Source of the DNA: UBA6522 sp036231525
Lineage (GTDB): Bacteria > Pseudomonadota > Gammaproteobacteria > Steroidobacterales > Rariloculaceae
DNA: 11,270 bases
Direction of reading: 5' to 3'
Assembly: GCA_036231525.1 (NCBI GenBank)
Contig: JAZAGZ010000033.1
Coordinates: 1-11,270, forward strand
Positions 1 to 6,944 of this stretch are shown here, piece after piece. The stretch's first letter is position 1, and the number at the start of each line of letters is the position of its first letter. The translations under genes and the position numbers were made by a program. Under the pieces are notes generated by a model, which saw nothing but the letters and a program-made list of their open reading frames with translations, was not told the DNA's origin and ran no database searches.

Positions 1-1704
1 GCCGTTCAGCGGTCCTTCGCACTTGCTACGGTCGAACTCACCTAGGTGGCCGCTCCCGAGCGAGGTCCAGATCACACCATTGCGATCGATGTCGGCGCCG
101 CGGGAGGCAAAGCCCGGCAAGGGTATGTTGTACTGCTCCGCTAGTGTCGTCGCCGGCGGATTCGCGCCTGGGTTGAGGCGGACCAGTCGGCCGGGAAACT
201 CGAAACTCGTGGAGCCCCAAACCGAGCCGTCTGCGGGGTTCGGCATCACTGCATAGAATCGCGGATTGATGCGCTTATCCCTCGCCGGATCGACGGGTTC
301 GGTGATTTCTGCGTAGCCCTCGTCACGTTTGCCATTGCCATTCGTGTCCAAGATTGCAGCCGTCCATCCTTGGGATAGGGCCGCATCTTTCGTCTCTATA
401 AACAGATCGCTGTCAACCCAGCCCACTACTTCGCCGCCGCCGCTGGTCCACAGCGTATTGTTCTCATCCTCGGCAAATTGCAAGTGATGAGTGGAGTAAC
501 AAATGTCGACAAAATGATATTCCCCTGTGTCAGGCTCGTAGACGGATAGATGGCGCCCTGCTCGGCTCGTAGGTGTGAGCTGAGCTGATGGATGGTTCGA
601 CCCCTCTCGACAGTAATCTGGATTCTGGGGTGCTCGGATCCGGGCTGTGTACCAAACACGTCCATCCTGATCAAACATGGGATTGTGTGCATTTGCTTTG
701 CTATCCCAGATACGCTCATCACCCCAGTAAGCAGATGGTGCGCCAATGGGGTCACTATTCGTCGTAGGTGTATCAGCATCCCGGACTGGCGCTCGGAACG
801 TTTCAACTGTGTTAGCAATTGGATCCAGGATCGGGAAGTTGTCCGTGCTGAGTTCCGGTGCGCCGTAAATTTTTCCGTAAGCATTTACTGTAGGATCGCG
901 ACGGTCTGTGCTGATGAGATCGTGCAGATAGGATTTGGGGTCACCCCAATCTCTCACTGTCGCCACTACATTGCGTTCAAGACCTTGGGGTCGTGGTGGT
1001 ATAAAACTTGGTAACTCGCCAGCCGCTACCCTGTCAGTCCAATCTGCCAGGTACTTGAAGGGCACGCCTGCAAGTCGAGCTGCCAGTGGTTCGATCATCT
1101 GATGGGCGGCCTGGCCGGACTGCACTCTACGAATCCAGCGTTGTTCGGAGGATTCGATATGACTGAAGGCTTCAGGGAAGGTACGTGTTGACAGCTGACC
1201 AAGTTGATGACAGCCGATGCACGTCTGGTTCGTCATAACGCTAATATATTCATTCAGCCCGCCTCGGAGGTGGCTAACTTCACTCTCATCTGGCAGATTC
1301 ATCATGGAATACCACGAAATAGCGGGATATACCTGTGCAGCTACTTCGGGGCTCGGTGCCACAATCGCGGTTAGGTCAACTGCATCGCCAGGATTGGCGG
1401 CAACTTTTTCAGAATCCGCTAGTCCGTAGCCACGCACCCATAGTTGGTAGTTTGCATCAGGAAGATCCGGTACAAGGTATCGGCCCTCGTCATCGGTAAC
1501 AACAATTTTGGCATATCGAGTCCCGAGATCATCAGTTTCGGCGATGACCCAAACACCTGCTTCCGCTCCGGCCTCGCTGCTAACGATTCCACCAATATCA
1601 TCACTATCTATGTCGACGCCCTGCGCCAGAGCGCCGGACATCCAGGCCATAGCCAGCACAGCTGTTCCGGAAAAAACTCGCTGCAATGTGTTTAATTCCC
1701 CCAT
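1..1704 (-). CDS. Exported carboxypeptidase-regulatory-like / haem c / beta-propeller protein (3' end cut by window edge)
   Basis: The reading frame is open for 568 codons and runs off the left edge, so the C-terminus is missing. The ATG at 1704 has an AAGGAG Shine-Dalgarno 7 bases upstream. Residues 1-27 form a Sec signal peptide ending GALA|QG. Residues about 30-117 look like a carboxypeptidase-regulatory-like (Ig-type) domain with the typical pattern DDEGRYLVPDLPDANYQLWV. C162-I-G-C165-H166 is one c-type haem motif. The second half has four spaced repeats of the form D/N-x-x-G/N-x-(V/L/I)-W, with tryptophans at 351, 419, 496 and 546. This fits the blades of a beta-propeller of the streptogramin-lyase-like (Vgb) type. 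Exported proteins combining these parts occur in proteobacteria, but I know of no established reaction. A periplasmic haem protein with a propeller for binding or catalysis is inferred. It reads in the same direction as the amidohydrolase at 1836-2903, with 131 bases between them. Confidence 0.85.
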   Translation of the reverse strand, partial: MGELNTLQRVFSGTAVLAMAWMSGALAQGVDIDSDDIGGIVSSEAGAEAGVWVIAETDDLGTRYAKIVVTDDEGRYLVPDLPDANYQLWVRGYGLADSEKVAANPGDAVDLTAIVAPSPEVAAQVYPAISWYSMMNLPDESEVSHLRGGLNEYISVMTNQTCIGCHQLGQLSTRTFPEAFSHIESSEQRWIRRVQSGQAAHQMIEPLAARLAGVPFKYLADWTDRVAAGELPSFIPPRPQGLERNVVATVRDWGDPKSYLHDLISTDRRDPTVNAYGKIYGAPELSTDNFPILDPIANTVETFRAPVRDADTPTTNSDPIGAPSAYWGDERIWDSKANAHNPMFDQDGRVWYTARIRAPQNPDYCREGSNHPSAQLTPTSRAGRHLSVYEPDTGEYHFVDICYSTHHLQFAEDENNTLWTSGGGEVVGWVDSDLFIETKDAALSQGWTAAILDTNGNGKRDEGYAEITEPVDPARDKRINPRFYAVMPNPADGSVWGSTSFEFPGRLVRLNPGANPPATTLAEQYNIPLPGFASRGADIDRNGVIWTSLGSGHLGEFDRSKCEGPLNG

Positions 1705-1728
1705 ACCAGTTCTCCTTAAAAATCTATT

Positions 1729-1745
1729 TAGCCGCCAAGCGGCTA
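1729..1745 (-). terminator. Small hairpin upstream of the haem/propeller gene; possible weak terminator or leader hairpin
   Basis: This is a perfect 7-base inverted repeat (TAGCCGC / GCGGCTA) with a 3-base loop. On the minus strand it is followed by AATAGATTTTT. It sits between the amidohydrolase stop and the Shine-Dalgarno of the next gene. It could attenuate read-through from the amidohydrolase or shape the 5' leader of the following mRNA. The T-run starts about five bases after the stem, so terminator function is doubtful. Confidence 0.35.
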
Positions 1746-1835
1746 GGGTTCCCGCAAAGTAGAGGAATCCAGCCTTATTCTACCTCATGCAGGGGTATTC
1801 GCTAGCTGATAAGACGCACTTTATGACAGCATGGC

Positions 1836-2903
1836 TTATGCTCCAATACTGAGCATTTCGACCAGGTTCCCACCAACTATGGCAATTTTCTCAGCATCAC
1901 TCAGATAAGAAGCGTTGAGAATTAGGTCAAGAGTGTCAGGCCAGTTAAATGGTAGATCCGTACCATAGACAATTTGGCTAGCACCCACCTCAGCGACGAG
2001 ATGTCGTAGAGCTTCATCCGAAAACACCATGCTGTCGATCAGAATCTGATCTTTCAGATATTCGCTTGGTTGTTTCGTATTGGCACAATTTGCGTTGTTA
2101 CGTACCTCGCATGCAACCTCAGTACGACCAAGATAAGACGGCAGATAGCCGCCGCCGTGTGCCCCAACGATCTTCAGCCCAGGGAATTTATCCAGCGTGC
2201 CATCAAACATCAGACGAGTGAGGAAAGCTGTAGTCTCCAAGGGGTTACCGATGATATTGCCTAAGTCACCCCGTCCCGCAAGCGCTCCTTCACGGATGAG
2301 GTTAAAGGAGTTGTTGGGGTGCATGAAGATCGGTGCCCCAAGTTCCTCAGCTTTTGCCCAAAAGGGATCGTACTTGGGTTCTGAAAGACTCTCATCATTG
2401 CAGTGCCCACCCACTGAGGCACCTCGATGACCCAGTTCGTTCATAGCATATTCCAGCTGTTCAGCAGCAAGTTCGGGATATTGCAGGGACGGAGATGTCA
2501 GCGCGACAAAACGATCAGGATACTCGCTGACCCAGGCAGCAAGACCCTCATCATGAAGTCTGACGATATCAGTTGTGAGAGCACGATCCGCACCATACCA
2601 CCAGTAGCGATTGATACTCAGAGCCTGATAGTCGATTCCGAGTTGGTTCATGTCGTCTAGGCGTTCGGGACCAAGTGCTTGCCAGGGGGCAAATCCAACA
2701 TCCGAAAATTCTGTTCCGACGAGAAGGTCGGCCACTTCGGGAAAAACACAATGAGCATGTATATCCACCGTCACTGCTCGTTGGCCACCGATCGAGACTT
2801 CTCGTCGTGGAGTTTGGGCGAGCGCGTCTCCAAACCGGGTCATCACGAATGCGCCAGCGGCAGCGCCACCTGCTGTCGCCAAAAAATCTCTGCGATTGGG
2901 CAT
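1836..2903 (-). CDS. Tat-exported amidohydrolase-2 family protein (ACMSD-like metal-dependent decarboxylase/hydrolase)
   Basis: The product has 355 residues. It belongs to the amidohydrolase-2 group, which includes aminocarboxymuconate-semialdehyde decarboxylase (ACMSD) and gamma-resorcylate and 5-carboxyvanillate decarboxylases. The expected metal ligands are visible: H49-A-H51 after strand 1, H195 in MHPNN, H249 in the signature KIVGAHGGGYLPSYLGR, and D316 in YGTDLPF. The ATG at 2903 is chosen because GGAGG lies 8 bases upstream and because the protein then begins MPNRRDFLATAGGA, a twin-arginine leader (R4-R5) with a cleavage site near DALAQ. An upstream ATG at 2966 would add 21 residues and bury that leader. 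Characterised family members are mostly cytoplasmic, so the Tat leader points to a periplasmic enzyme folded with its metal before export. The substrate is unknown; a non-oxidative decarboxylation or hydrolysis of a carboxylate is likely from the family. It is divergent from the response regulator at 3110. Confidence 0.88.
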   Translation of the reverse strand: MPNRRDFLATAGGAAAGAFVMTRFGDALAQTPRREVSIGGQRAVTVDIHAHCVFPEVADLLVGTEFSDVGFAPWQALGPERLDDMNQLGIDYQALSINRYWWYGADRALTTDIVRLHDEGLAAWVSEYPDRFVALTSPSLQYPELAAEQLEYAMNELGHRGASVGGHCNDESLSEPKYDPFWAKAEELGAPIFMHPNNSFNLIREGALAGRGDLGNIIGNPLETTAFLTRLMFDGTLDKFPGLKIVGAHGGGYLPSYLGRTEVACEVRNNANCANTKQPSEYLKDQILIDSMVFSDEALRHLVAEVGASQIVYGTDLPFNWPDTLDLILNASYLSDAEKIAIVGGNLVEMLSIGA

Positions 2904-3109
2904 AGTCCCTTCCTCCATTTTTTGTTGATCTGCTCCGCTGCAACGCCCGAGATATGGAGATGCCACGGAGGATGACTATGAGTATACCGCTGTAGCGCAG
3001 AGGAACCCGCAGCTAGGGTGGCCATTTACCTTAACTAATTGTAATGTCTCACTGTTTTGCTGCCGAAGCGTTGTCGTTAAGCTTCACCAGAGGCATTTTG
3101 AGGTGATGG
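2904..3109. promoter_or_regulatory. Divergent intergenic control region (amidohydrolase / two-component system)
   Basis: These 206 bases separate two genes pointing away from each other, so they must hold the leftward promoter for the amidohydrolase and the rightward promoter for the regulator. CTTAAC (3030-3035) and its reverse complement GTTAAG (3076-3081) are spaced widely apart. I found no convincing -35/-10 pair and no close-set inverted repeat. The region ends with GAGG at 3100-3103, which serves the ATG at 3110. Confidence 0.4.
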
Positions 3110-3787
3110 ATGCGTATTCTGGTTATAGAAGATGACCCACTGGTTGCCCAGTACGTTATGGAAGGGCTTGATAGTTTAGGCCATGAGGTTGAGAGCTGTG
3201 CGGACGGGCATAATGGACTCCGGGTAGCCACTGAGAAACAGTTTGATGCCATGGTTGTAGACCGAATGTTGCCCGGGATGGACGGGTTGACGTTAATACA
3301 GACTATTCGTGCCGCAAAGACCCGGACCCCTGTACTGATTCTAAGTGCGCTGGGAGAAGTTGACGATAAGGTGCAAGGGCTGAAAGCGGGAGGTGACGAT
3401 TACCTGGTCAAGCCTTTTGCATTTCCTGAGCTTTTAGCACGCATTGAGGCGCTTGTACGGCGAGCGACTATTCAGGATGAAGTAACCAGTCTGACGGTTC
3501 ATGAACTACAGATAGACCTCCTTTCCAGGAAAGTTTCGAGGGAGGGTCAAGAGATACTTCTTAAACCTCGTGAGTTTCAGCTACTGGAGTACATGATGCG
3601 AAACGAGGGCCAGGTCGTTACTCGCGCAATGCTGTTAGAAGCGGTATGGGACTACCATTTCGATCCGCAGACGAACGTAATTGATGTGCACATAAGTCGA
3701 CTGCGACAGAAGGTCGATAAAGATTTCAGTTCGGCACTCATTCACACGGTCCGAGGTGTTGGCTATGTTCTTGGACTATCTGAATAA
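3110..3787 (+). CDS. OmpR-family two-component response regulator
   Basis: This 225-residue DNA-binding response regulator controls transcription after phosphorylation by its partner kinase. The receiver domain (residues 1-115) shows the acidic pocket E7-D8-D9, phospho-acceptor D51 in VVDRMLPGMDG, S79 as the conserved switch Ser/Thr, and K101 in LVKPF. The C-terminal winged-helix domain (about 125-222) shows the OmpR signatures LKPREFQLLEYMMRN and VIDVHISRLRQKVD, ending HTVRGVGYVL. Length and layout match QseB/PmrA/TctD-type regulators. The start has GAGG six bases upstream. The last 23 bases overlap the kinase gene, so translational coupling is likely. The divergent amidohydrolase and the downstream lectin-like gene are the nearest candidate targets. 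The inducing signal is unknown. Confidence 0.95.
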   Translation: MRILVIEDDPLVAQYVMEGLDSLGHEVESCADGHNGLRVATEKQFDAMVVDRMLPGMDGLTLIQTIRAAKTRTPVLILSALGEVDDKVQGLKAGGDDYLVKPFAFPELLARIEALVRRATIQDEVTSLTVHELQIDLLSRKVSREGQEILLKPREFQLLEYMMRNEGQVVTRAMLLEAVWDYHFDPQTNVIDVHISRLRQKVDKDFSSALIHTVRGVGYVLGLSE

Positions 3788-5183
3788 CGTCTGGCGCAGC
3801 ACCACATTTCGCCTGGGCCTGTGGTTTATGGCTTTGTTCTCGATATCGTTCCTGATATTGGGTTGGTTTGTTTACTGGCAAACCTTGAGTTTTATGGAGC
3901 AAGAACTGCGTAGCGCAATAGAACTAGAGCTCTCACAGTCTCAGGAATACTACTCCGTTGCAGGGACTGATGAATTTATTATGGAGATCGCAGAAGAGAC
4001 GGCGCGAGACCCTACCGGGATCTACATTTTTCTCGATGAGAGTTGTCAACCGTTAGCGGGTGGATATGAAAGACTGGATTCAAACGAATCGGTTCAAGAG
4101 CTATGTAGGCAGGCACCAGAAACGGATGGATGGCTTGAATTTGAATTAAGTATCCCGCGTGGGTTCAGAGCAGAGATTCCAGAGTGGGATGATAATGTTT
4201 ATGCACGGTTGGTTCCTTTCTCCGATAAGCATCAGCTCATCTACGGCCGCATGGGTGGCAATATAGATTCGGCGCGCCAAGTTATGGAGTCAGTATTAAG
4301 GTGGGGTATTGGGGTCATGGTAGGGCTTGCCATTTTGGGTAGTTTTCTGATGGCAGGTAGCGTTGCAAACCGTCTCGAGCAAATTAATCGCATCAGTCAG
4401 GATATTCGTCACGGCGACCTCTCTCGCCGGATGCCCCAGAGTCGTAGTAAAGATGAGTTTGATCGTCTTGCGGGCAATTTGAACGATATGCTGGATCAGA
4501 TTCAGATGTTGATGGAGGGAGTACGATCCGTCTCCGATGCCATTGCGCATGACCTAAGGACTCCTTTAACACGATTGCGTAGCCGTCTTGAACAACTCCG
4601 TGAGGTTGGGGGAAGCAATATCGCACCGGGCATTGATGAATCCATTGAGGAAGCGGACAGAATGCTTGGAACGTTCAGTGCGTTATTACGAATTGCACAG
4701 ATTGAGGCGGGAGGACGTCGAGTAGATTTTCATGCAGTAGACCTGGGAGAATTAGCAAGGGACTTAGCAGACCTTTACGAGCCGCTAGCGGCTGAGAAAA
4801 AAATCACATTGGGATTGGATGTGGATGATTTGATGAAGATATGGGGTGATCGTGATCTTCTATTTCAGGCAATTTCCAATCTTATTGATAACGCTATTAA
4901 GTACACTCCGGAGGATGGATCTATCCAGGTAGTTCTAAAAGAGGGGCCTGCGGGTCAGAAAATTGTGATTGCTGATTCTGGCCCTGGTATTCCAGAGCAA
5001 GAACGGGACCGAGTATTCCAACGGTTCTACCGATTGGAGAGCCATCGTGGTGCGGAAGGGAACGGACTCGGACTGAGCTTGGTTGCTGCGGTAGCGCAGT
5101 TGCACCAGACAGAGATTTTACTTGAGGATAATAACCCGGGCCTGCGTGTCGTGTGGGATCTTCCGCGTGATAGACTCGTATGA
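3765..5183 (+). CDS. Sensor histidine kinase (HAMP, HisKA, HATPase_c)
   Basis: This membrane kinase is the partner of the regulator encoded just upstream. I chose the ATG at 3765 (472 residues), which has GAGG 8 bases upstream inside the end of the regulator gene. A GTG at 3756 would add three residues. It has two membrane segments, about 14-41 and 178-202, enclosing a periplasmic sensor region of about 135 acidic residues with cysteines at 94 and 114, which could form a disulfide. HAMP (about 200-252) follows. The dimerisation domain carries the phosphorylated H262 in SDAIAHDLRTPLTRLRSRLE. The ATPase domain shows the N box NLIDNAIKYTPEDG (372-385), G1 DSGPGIPEQ (from 404), the F box RVFQRFYR, and G2 GNGLGLSL (from 432). 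All catalytic boxes are intact. The sensor domain matches no ligand-binding fold I can name, so the stimulus cannot be told from sequence. Confidence 0.95.
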   Translation: MFLDYLNNVWRSTTFRLGLWFMALFSISFLILGWFVYWQTLSFMEQELRSAIELELSQSQEYYSVAGTDEFIMEIAEETARDPTGIYIFLDESCQPLAGGYERLDSNESVQELCRQAPETDGWLEFELSIPRGFRAEIPEWDDNVYARLVPFSDKHQLIYGRMGGNIDSARQVMESVLRWGIGVMVGLAILGSFLMAGSVANRLEQINRISQDIRHGDLSRRMPQSRSKDEFDRLAGNLNDMLDQIQMLMEGVRSVSDAIAHDLRTPLTRLRSRLEQLREVGGSNIAPGIDESIEEADRMLGTFSALLRIAQIEAGGRRVDFHAVDLGELARDLADLYEPLAAEKKITLGLDVDDLMKIWGDRDLLFQAISNLIDNAIKYTPEDGSIQVVLKEGPAGQKIVIADSGPGIPEQERDRVFQRFYRLESHRGAEGNGLGLSLVAAVAQLHQTEILLEDNNPGLRVVWDLPRDRLV

Positions 5184-5197
5184 ACAAGCTGCACGAA

Positions 5198-5210
5198 AAG
5201 TAGGCTACTT
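5198..5210. repeat. Perfect 13-base inverted repeat before the lectin-like gene
   Basis: AAGTAG-G-CTACTT has 6-base arms around one base. It lies in the 48-base gap between the kinase stop and the lectin-like gene, 8 bases before its AGGAG ribosome-binding site. It may be an operator or a small leader hairpin, but an inverted repeat this short can arise by chance. Confidence 0.3.
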
Positions 5211-5231
5211 AATAAGAGAGGAGAATCATTG

Positions 5232-5867
5232 ATGAGAAAAGCACTTTGTATACTAACGACAGGATTTCTGGCCTTCGTGGGCACAGAAGCTTCATTTGCT
5301 CAGGACATGACGTTCTTTATCACGAGTGACGGGTCGGGTAACGGCGGAGATCTCGGTGGTATTGAAGGTGCTGATGCTCATTGCCAGGCGCTCGCTGAAG
5401 GCGCTGGTGCGGGGGACAAGACATGGGCCGCGTATCTTGGCACAGAGGTAGAAGGTGGTCGCGGAGCGGACGCGCGTGGTCGGATCGGTGATGGACCTTG
5501 GCACAACGCTGCTGGAGAACTCATTGCGGTAGATATTGATCAGCTGCATTTGAACCCCAACATCATCAGAAGAACATCTCTTGATGAGAATGGTGATCGC
5601 GTGTGGGGTCGAGGCGACCCAATGAACCGGCACGACATTCTTACGGGTGTTATGGCCGACGGCACGGCATTCTTCCCAGATGATGCTGACCATACTTGCA
5701 ACAACTGGACAAGTAGCGATGAGGGTAGTGCAAGTCTCGGTCACTTTGATCGACAGGGTGGTGGCAACACTTCCTGGAATGCGGCGCATCAGTCCCGGAG
5801 TTGTTCTCAGTCAGATCTTCAAGCAACCGGTGGGGATGGCCTGTGGTATTGCTTTGCGACTGACTAA
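5232..5867 (+). CDS. Secreted lectin-like (C-type-lectin-fold / DUF1554-type) domain protein
   Basis: The product has 211 residues. AGGAG sits 8 bases before the ATG at 5232; a TTG one codon earlier is less likely. Residues 1-24 form a Sec signal peptide ending SFA|QD. The mature protein is a single domain with features I associate with bacterial lectin-fold families of the DUF1554/endostatin-like kind: an opening TSDGSGNGGDLGGIEGADAHC, a middle GRIGDGPWHNAAG, then LTGVMADGT, HTCNNWTSS, SLGHFDR and SWNAAHQSRSCSQ, and the end GLWYCFA. Four cysteines remain after signal cleavage (C51, C156, C191, C207), enough for two disulfides, which fits a periplasmic or secreted location. The family label is from memory of motifs; sugar binding is inferred and untested. 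It lies 48 bases after the kinase gene in the same direction and ends at a strong terminator, so it is probably co-transcribed with the two-component system. It could act as an accessory sensor or an output. Confidence 0.75.
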   Translation: MRKALCILTTGFLAFVGTEASFAQDMTFFITSDGSGNGGDLGGIEGADAHCQALAEGAGAGDKTWAAYLGTEVEGGRGADARGRIGDGPWHNAAGELIAVDIDQLHLNPNIIRRTSLDENGDRVWGRGDPMNRHDILTGVMADGTAFFPDDADHTCNNWTSSDEGSASLGHFDRQGGGNTSWNAAHQSRSCSQSDLQATGGDGLWYCFATD

Positions 5868-5915
5868 TAGGCGTGCTTGGCCTGGCAGTTAAACCTAGGC
5901 TGAGTACAATGTTAC

Positions 5916-5943
5916 AAAAGCCCGGCTTTAGCCGGGCTTTTTT
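5916..5943 (+). terminator. Intrinsic terminator after the two-component/lectin operon
   Basis: An 11-base stem, AAAAGCCCGGC / GCCGGGCTTTT, closes on a TTTA loop and continues into a run of T up to 5943. The GC-rich core followed by a U-run is a textbook rho-independent terminator. The A-run on the other side means it could also work leftward. It starts 49 bases after the lectin-like stop codon. Confidence 0.93.
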
Positions 5944-6063
5944 ATAACGTTGGAATATAGCGAGAGTAAATTAATTAGAATTTGTGGGTTCACTTTTTAC
6001 CTTACGGTTTTAACTTTTTAGCACTCAGATTAATCGAGCGAGTTTCTAACTCTAGTTGTTGTC

Positions 6064-6942
6064 ATGGAACACAAGATTAAGTTCAAGTCTTCGAAGGGAC
6101 TTAAGCTCACTGGCAGGGTAACTGTTCCCGATGACCTGAAAACGGGCAAAAAACGTCCTGGTTTTATTGTTCTGCACGGTTTTGGGAGCAACAGTAATGC
6201 GAGCAATACAGTGAGTCCGTGTCGCATGCTGAATGACTGGGGCTATGTGACGCTGCGCTTTGATATGCGTGGTTGTGGAGACAGTGAGGGAGAGTTTGGC
6301 AGGATTATTTGTCTTGAGCAGGTTGAGGATACGCGGCATGCACTCAGTTATTTTCTTAGTCGTCCAGAAGTGTTAACCGATTGTGTCGGCTTAATGGGGA
6401 GTAGTTTCGGTGCCGCAGTTGCACTGCATACTGCGGGAGTTGACAAGCGTCCTGCTGCTGTCGTGTCCTCCGTAGGTTGGGGTAATGGAGAAACGAAGTT
6501 TCGTGCTCAACATGCAGGCTCTAAAGCGTGGAAGAAGTTTACTGATATGCTTCTGGCCGGGGCTGAGCATAAGGAGAGAACGGGAGAATCTCTGATGGTG
6601 CCTCGTTACGATATCGTTCCGATCCCAGAACATCTTCGGGAGCACCTCGCAACAAAGTCCGTAATGGAATTTCCAGTGGAAACTGCGCAGAGCATGTTTA
6701 ATTTTAAAGCAGAAGAAGTCGTTGGCAACATTGCACCGCGTCCTCTGTTGCTACTGCACGCGGCTAAGGACTCAGTATGCCCGGCAGAGCAGTCTATTGA
6801 ACTTTTTAAACATGCCGGTGAGCCTGCGGAGTTGCATTTGCTAGCTGATTCGGATCATTTCCTGCTTGCCGAGGGCAACACCAGAGTGAGAAAGATCCTT
6901 AAAGGATGGTTGGACCGCTATTTTCCTGTGGGTAGGTGGTAG
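6064..6942 (+). CDS. Alpha/beta-hydrolase (serine hydrolase/esterase-like)
   Basis: This 292-residue protein has no signal peptide and is probably cytoplasmic. The alpha/beta-hydrolase hallmarks are present: strand-turn FIVLHGFGSN (oxyanion-hole region, about 34-43), RFDMRGCGDSEG (65-76), nucleophile elbow G112-S-S114-F-G116, the acid D236 in HAAKDSVCP, and the base H265 in DSDHF. The S114/D236/H265 triad is complete. It most resembles dienelactone-hydrolase or acyl-hydrolase-like family members of broad specificity. The natural ester or thioester is unknown. No clear Shine-Dalgarno precedes the ATG, and there is no alternative in-frame start before the stop at 6031-6033. The gene stands alone after a terminator. 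Its 120-base AT-rich upstream region probably holds its own promoter, though I see no strong box. It ends 2 bases from the convergent solute-binding gene. Confidence 0.9.
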   Translation: MEHKIKFKSSKGLKLTGRVTVPDDLKTGKKRPGFIVLHGFGSNSNASNTVSPCRMLNDWGYVTLRFDMRGCGDSEGEFGRIICLEQVEDTRHALSYFLSRPEVLTDCVGLMGSSFGAAVALHTAGVDKRPAAVVSSVGWGNGETKFRAQHAGSKAWKKFTDMLLAGAEHKERTGESLMVPRYDIVPIPEHLREHLATKSVMEFPVETAQSMFNFKAEEVVGNIAPRPLLLLHAAKDSVCPAEQSIELFKHAGEPAELHLLADSDHFLLAEGNTRVRKILKGWLDRYFPVGRW

Positions 6943-6944
6943 TT

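Noticed and set aside
426..884. 152-codon minus-strand open frame and an apparent frameshift near 625-630
   Set aside because: Re-reading the four-C run showed that the main frame from 1704 continues without interruption to base 1; the 152-codon frame is an out-of-frame shadow.
592..1014. 140-codon plus-strand open frame
   Set aside because: It lies wholly inside the minus-strand haem/propeller gene, its translation shows no recognisable motif, and the minus-strand frame has signal peptide, haem motif and propeller repeats throughout.
3030..3081. CTTAAC ... GTTAAG as a PmrA/QseB-like regulator site
   Set aside because: The half-sites are about 40 bases apart and inverted, unlike the closely spaced direct repeats bound by these regulators.
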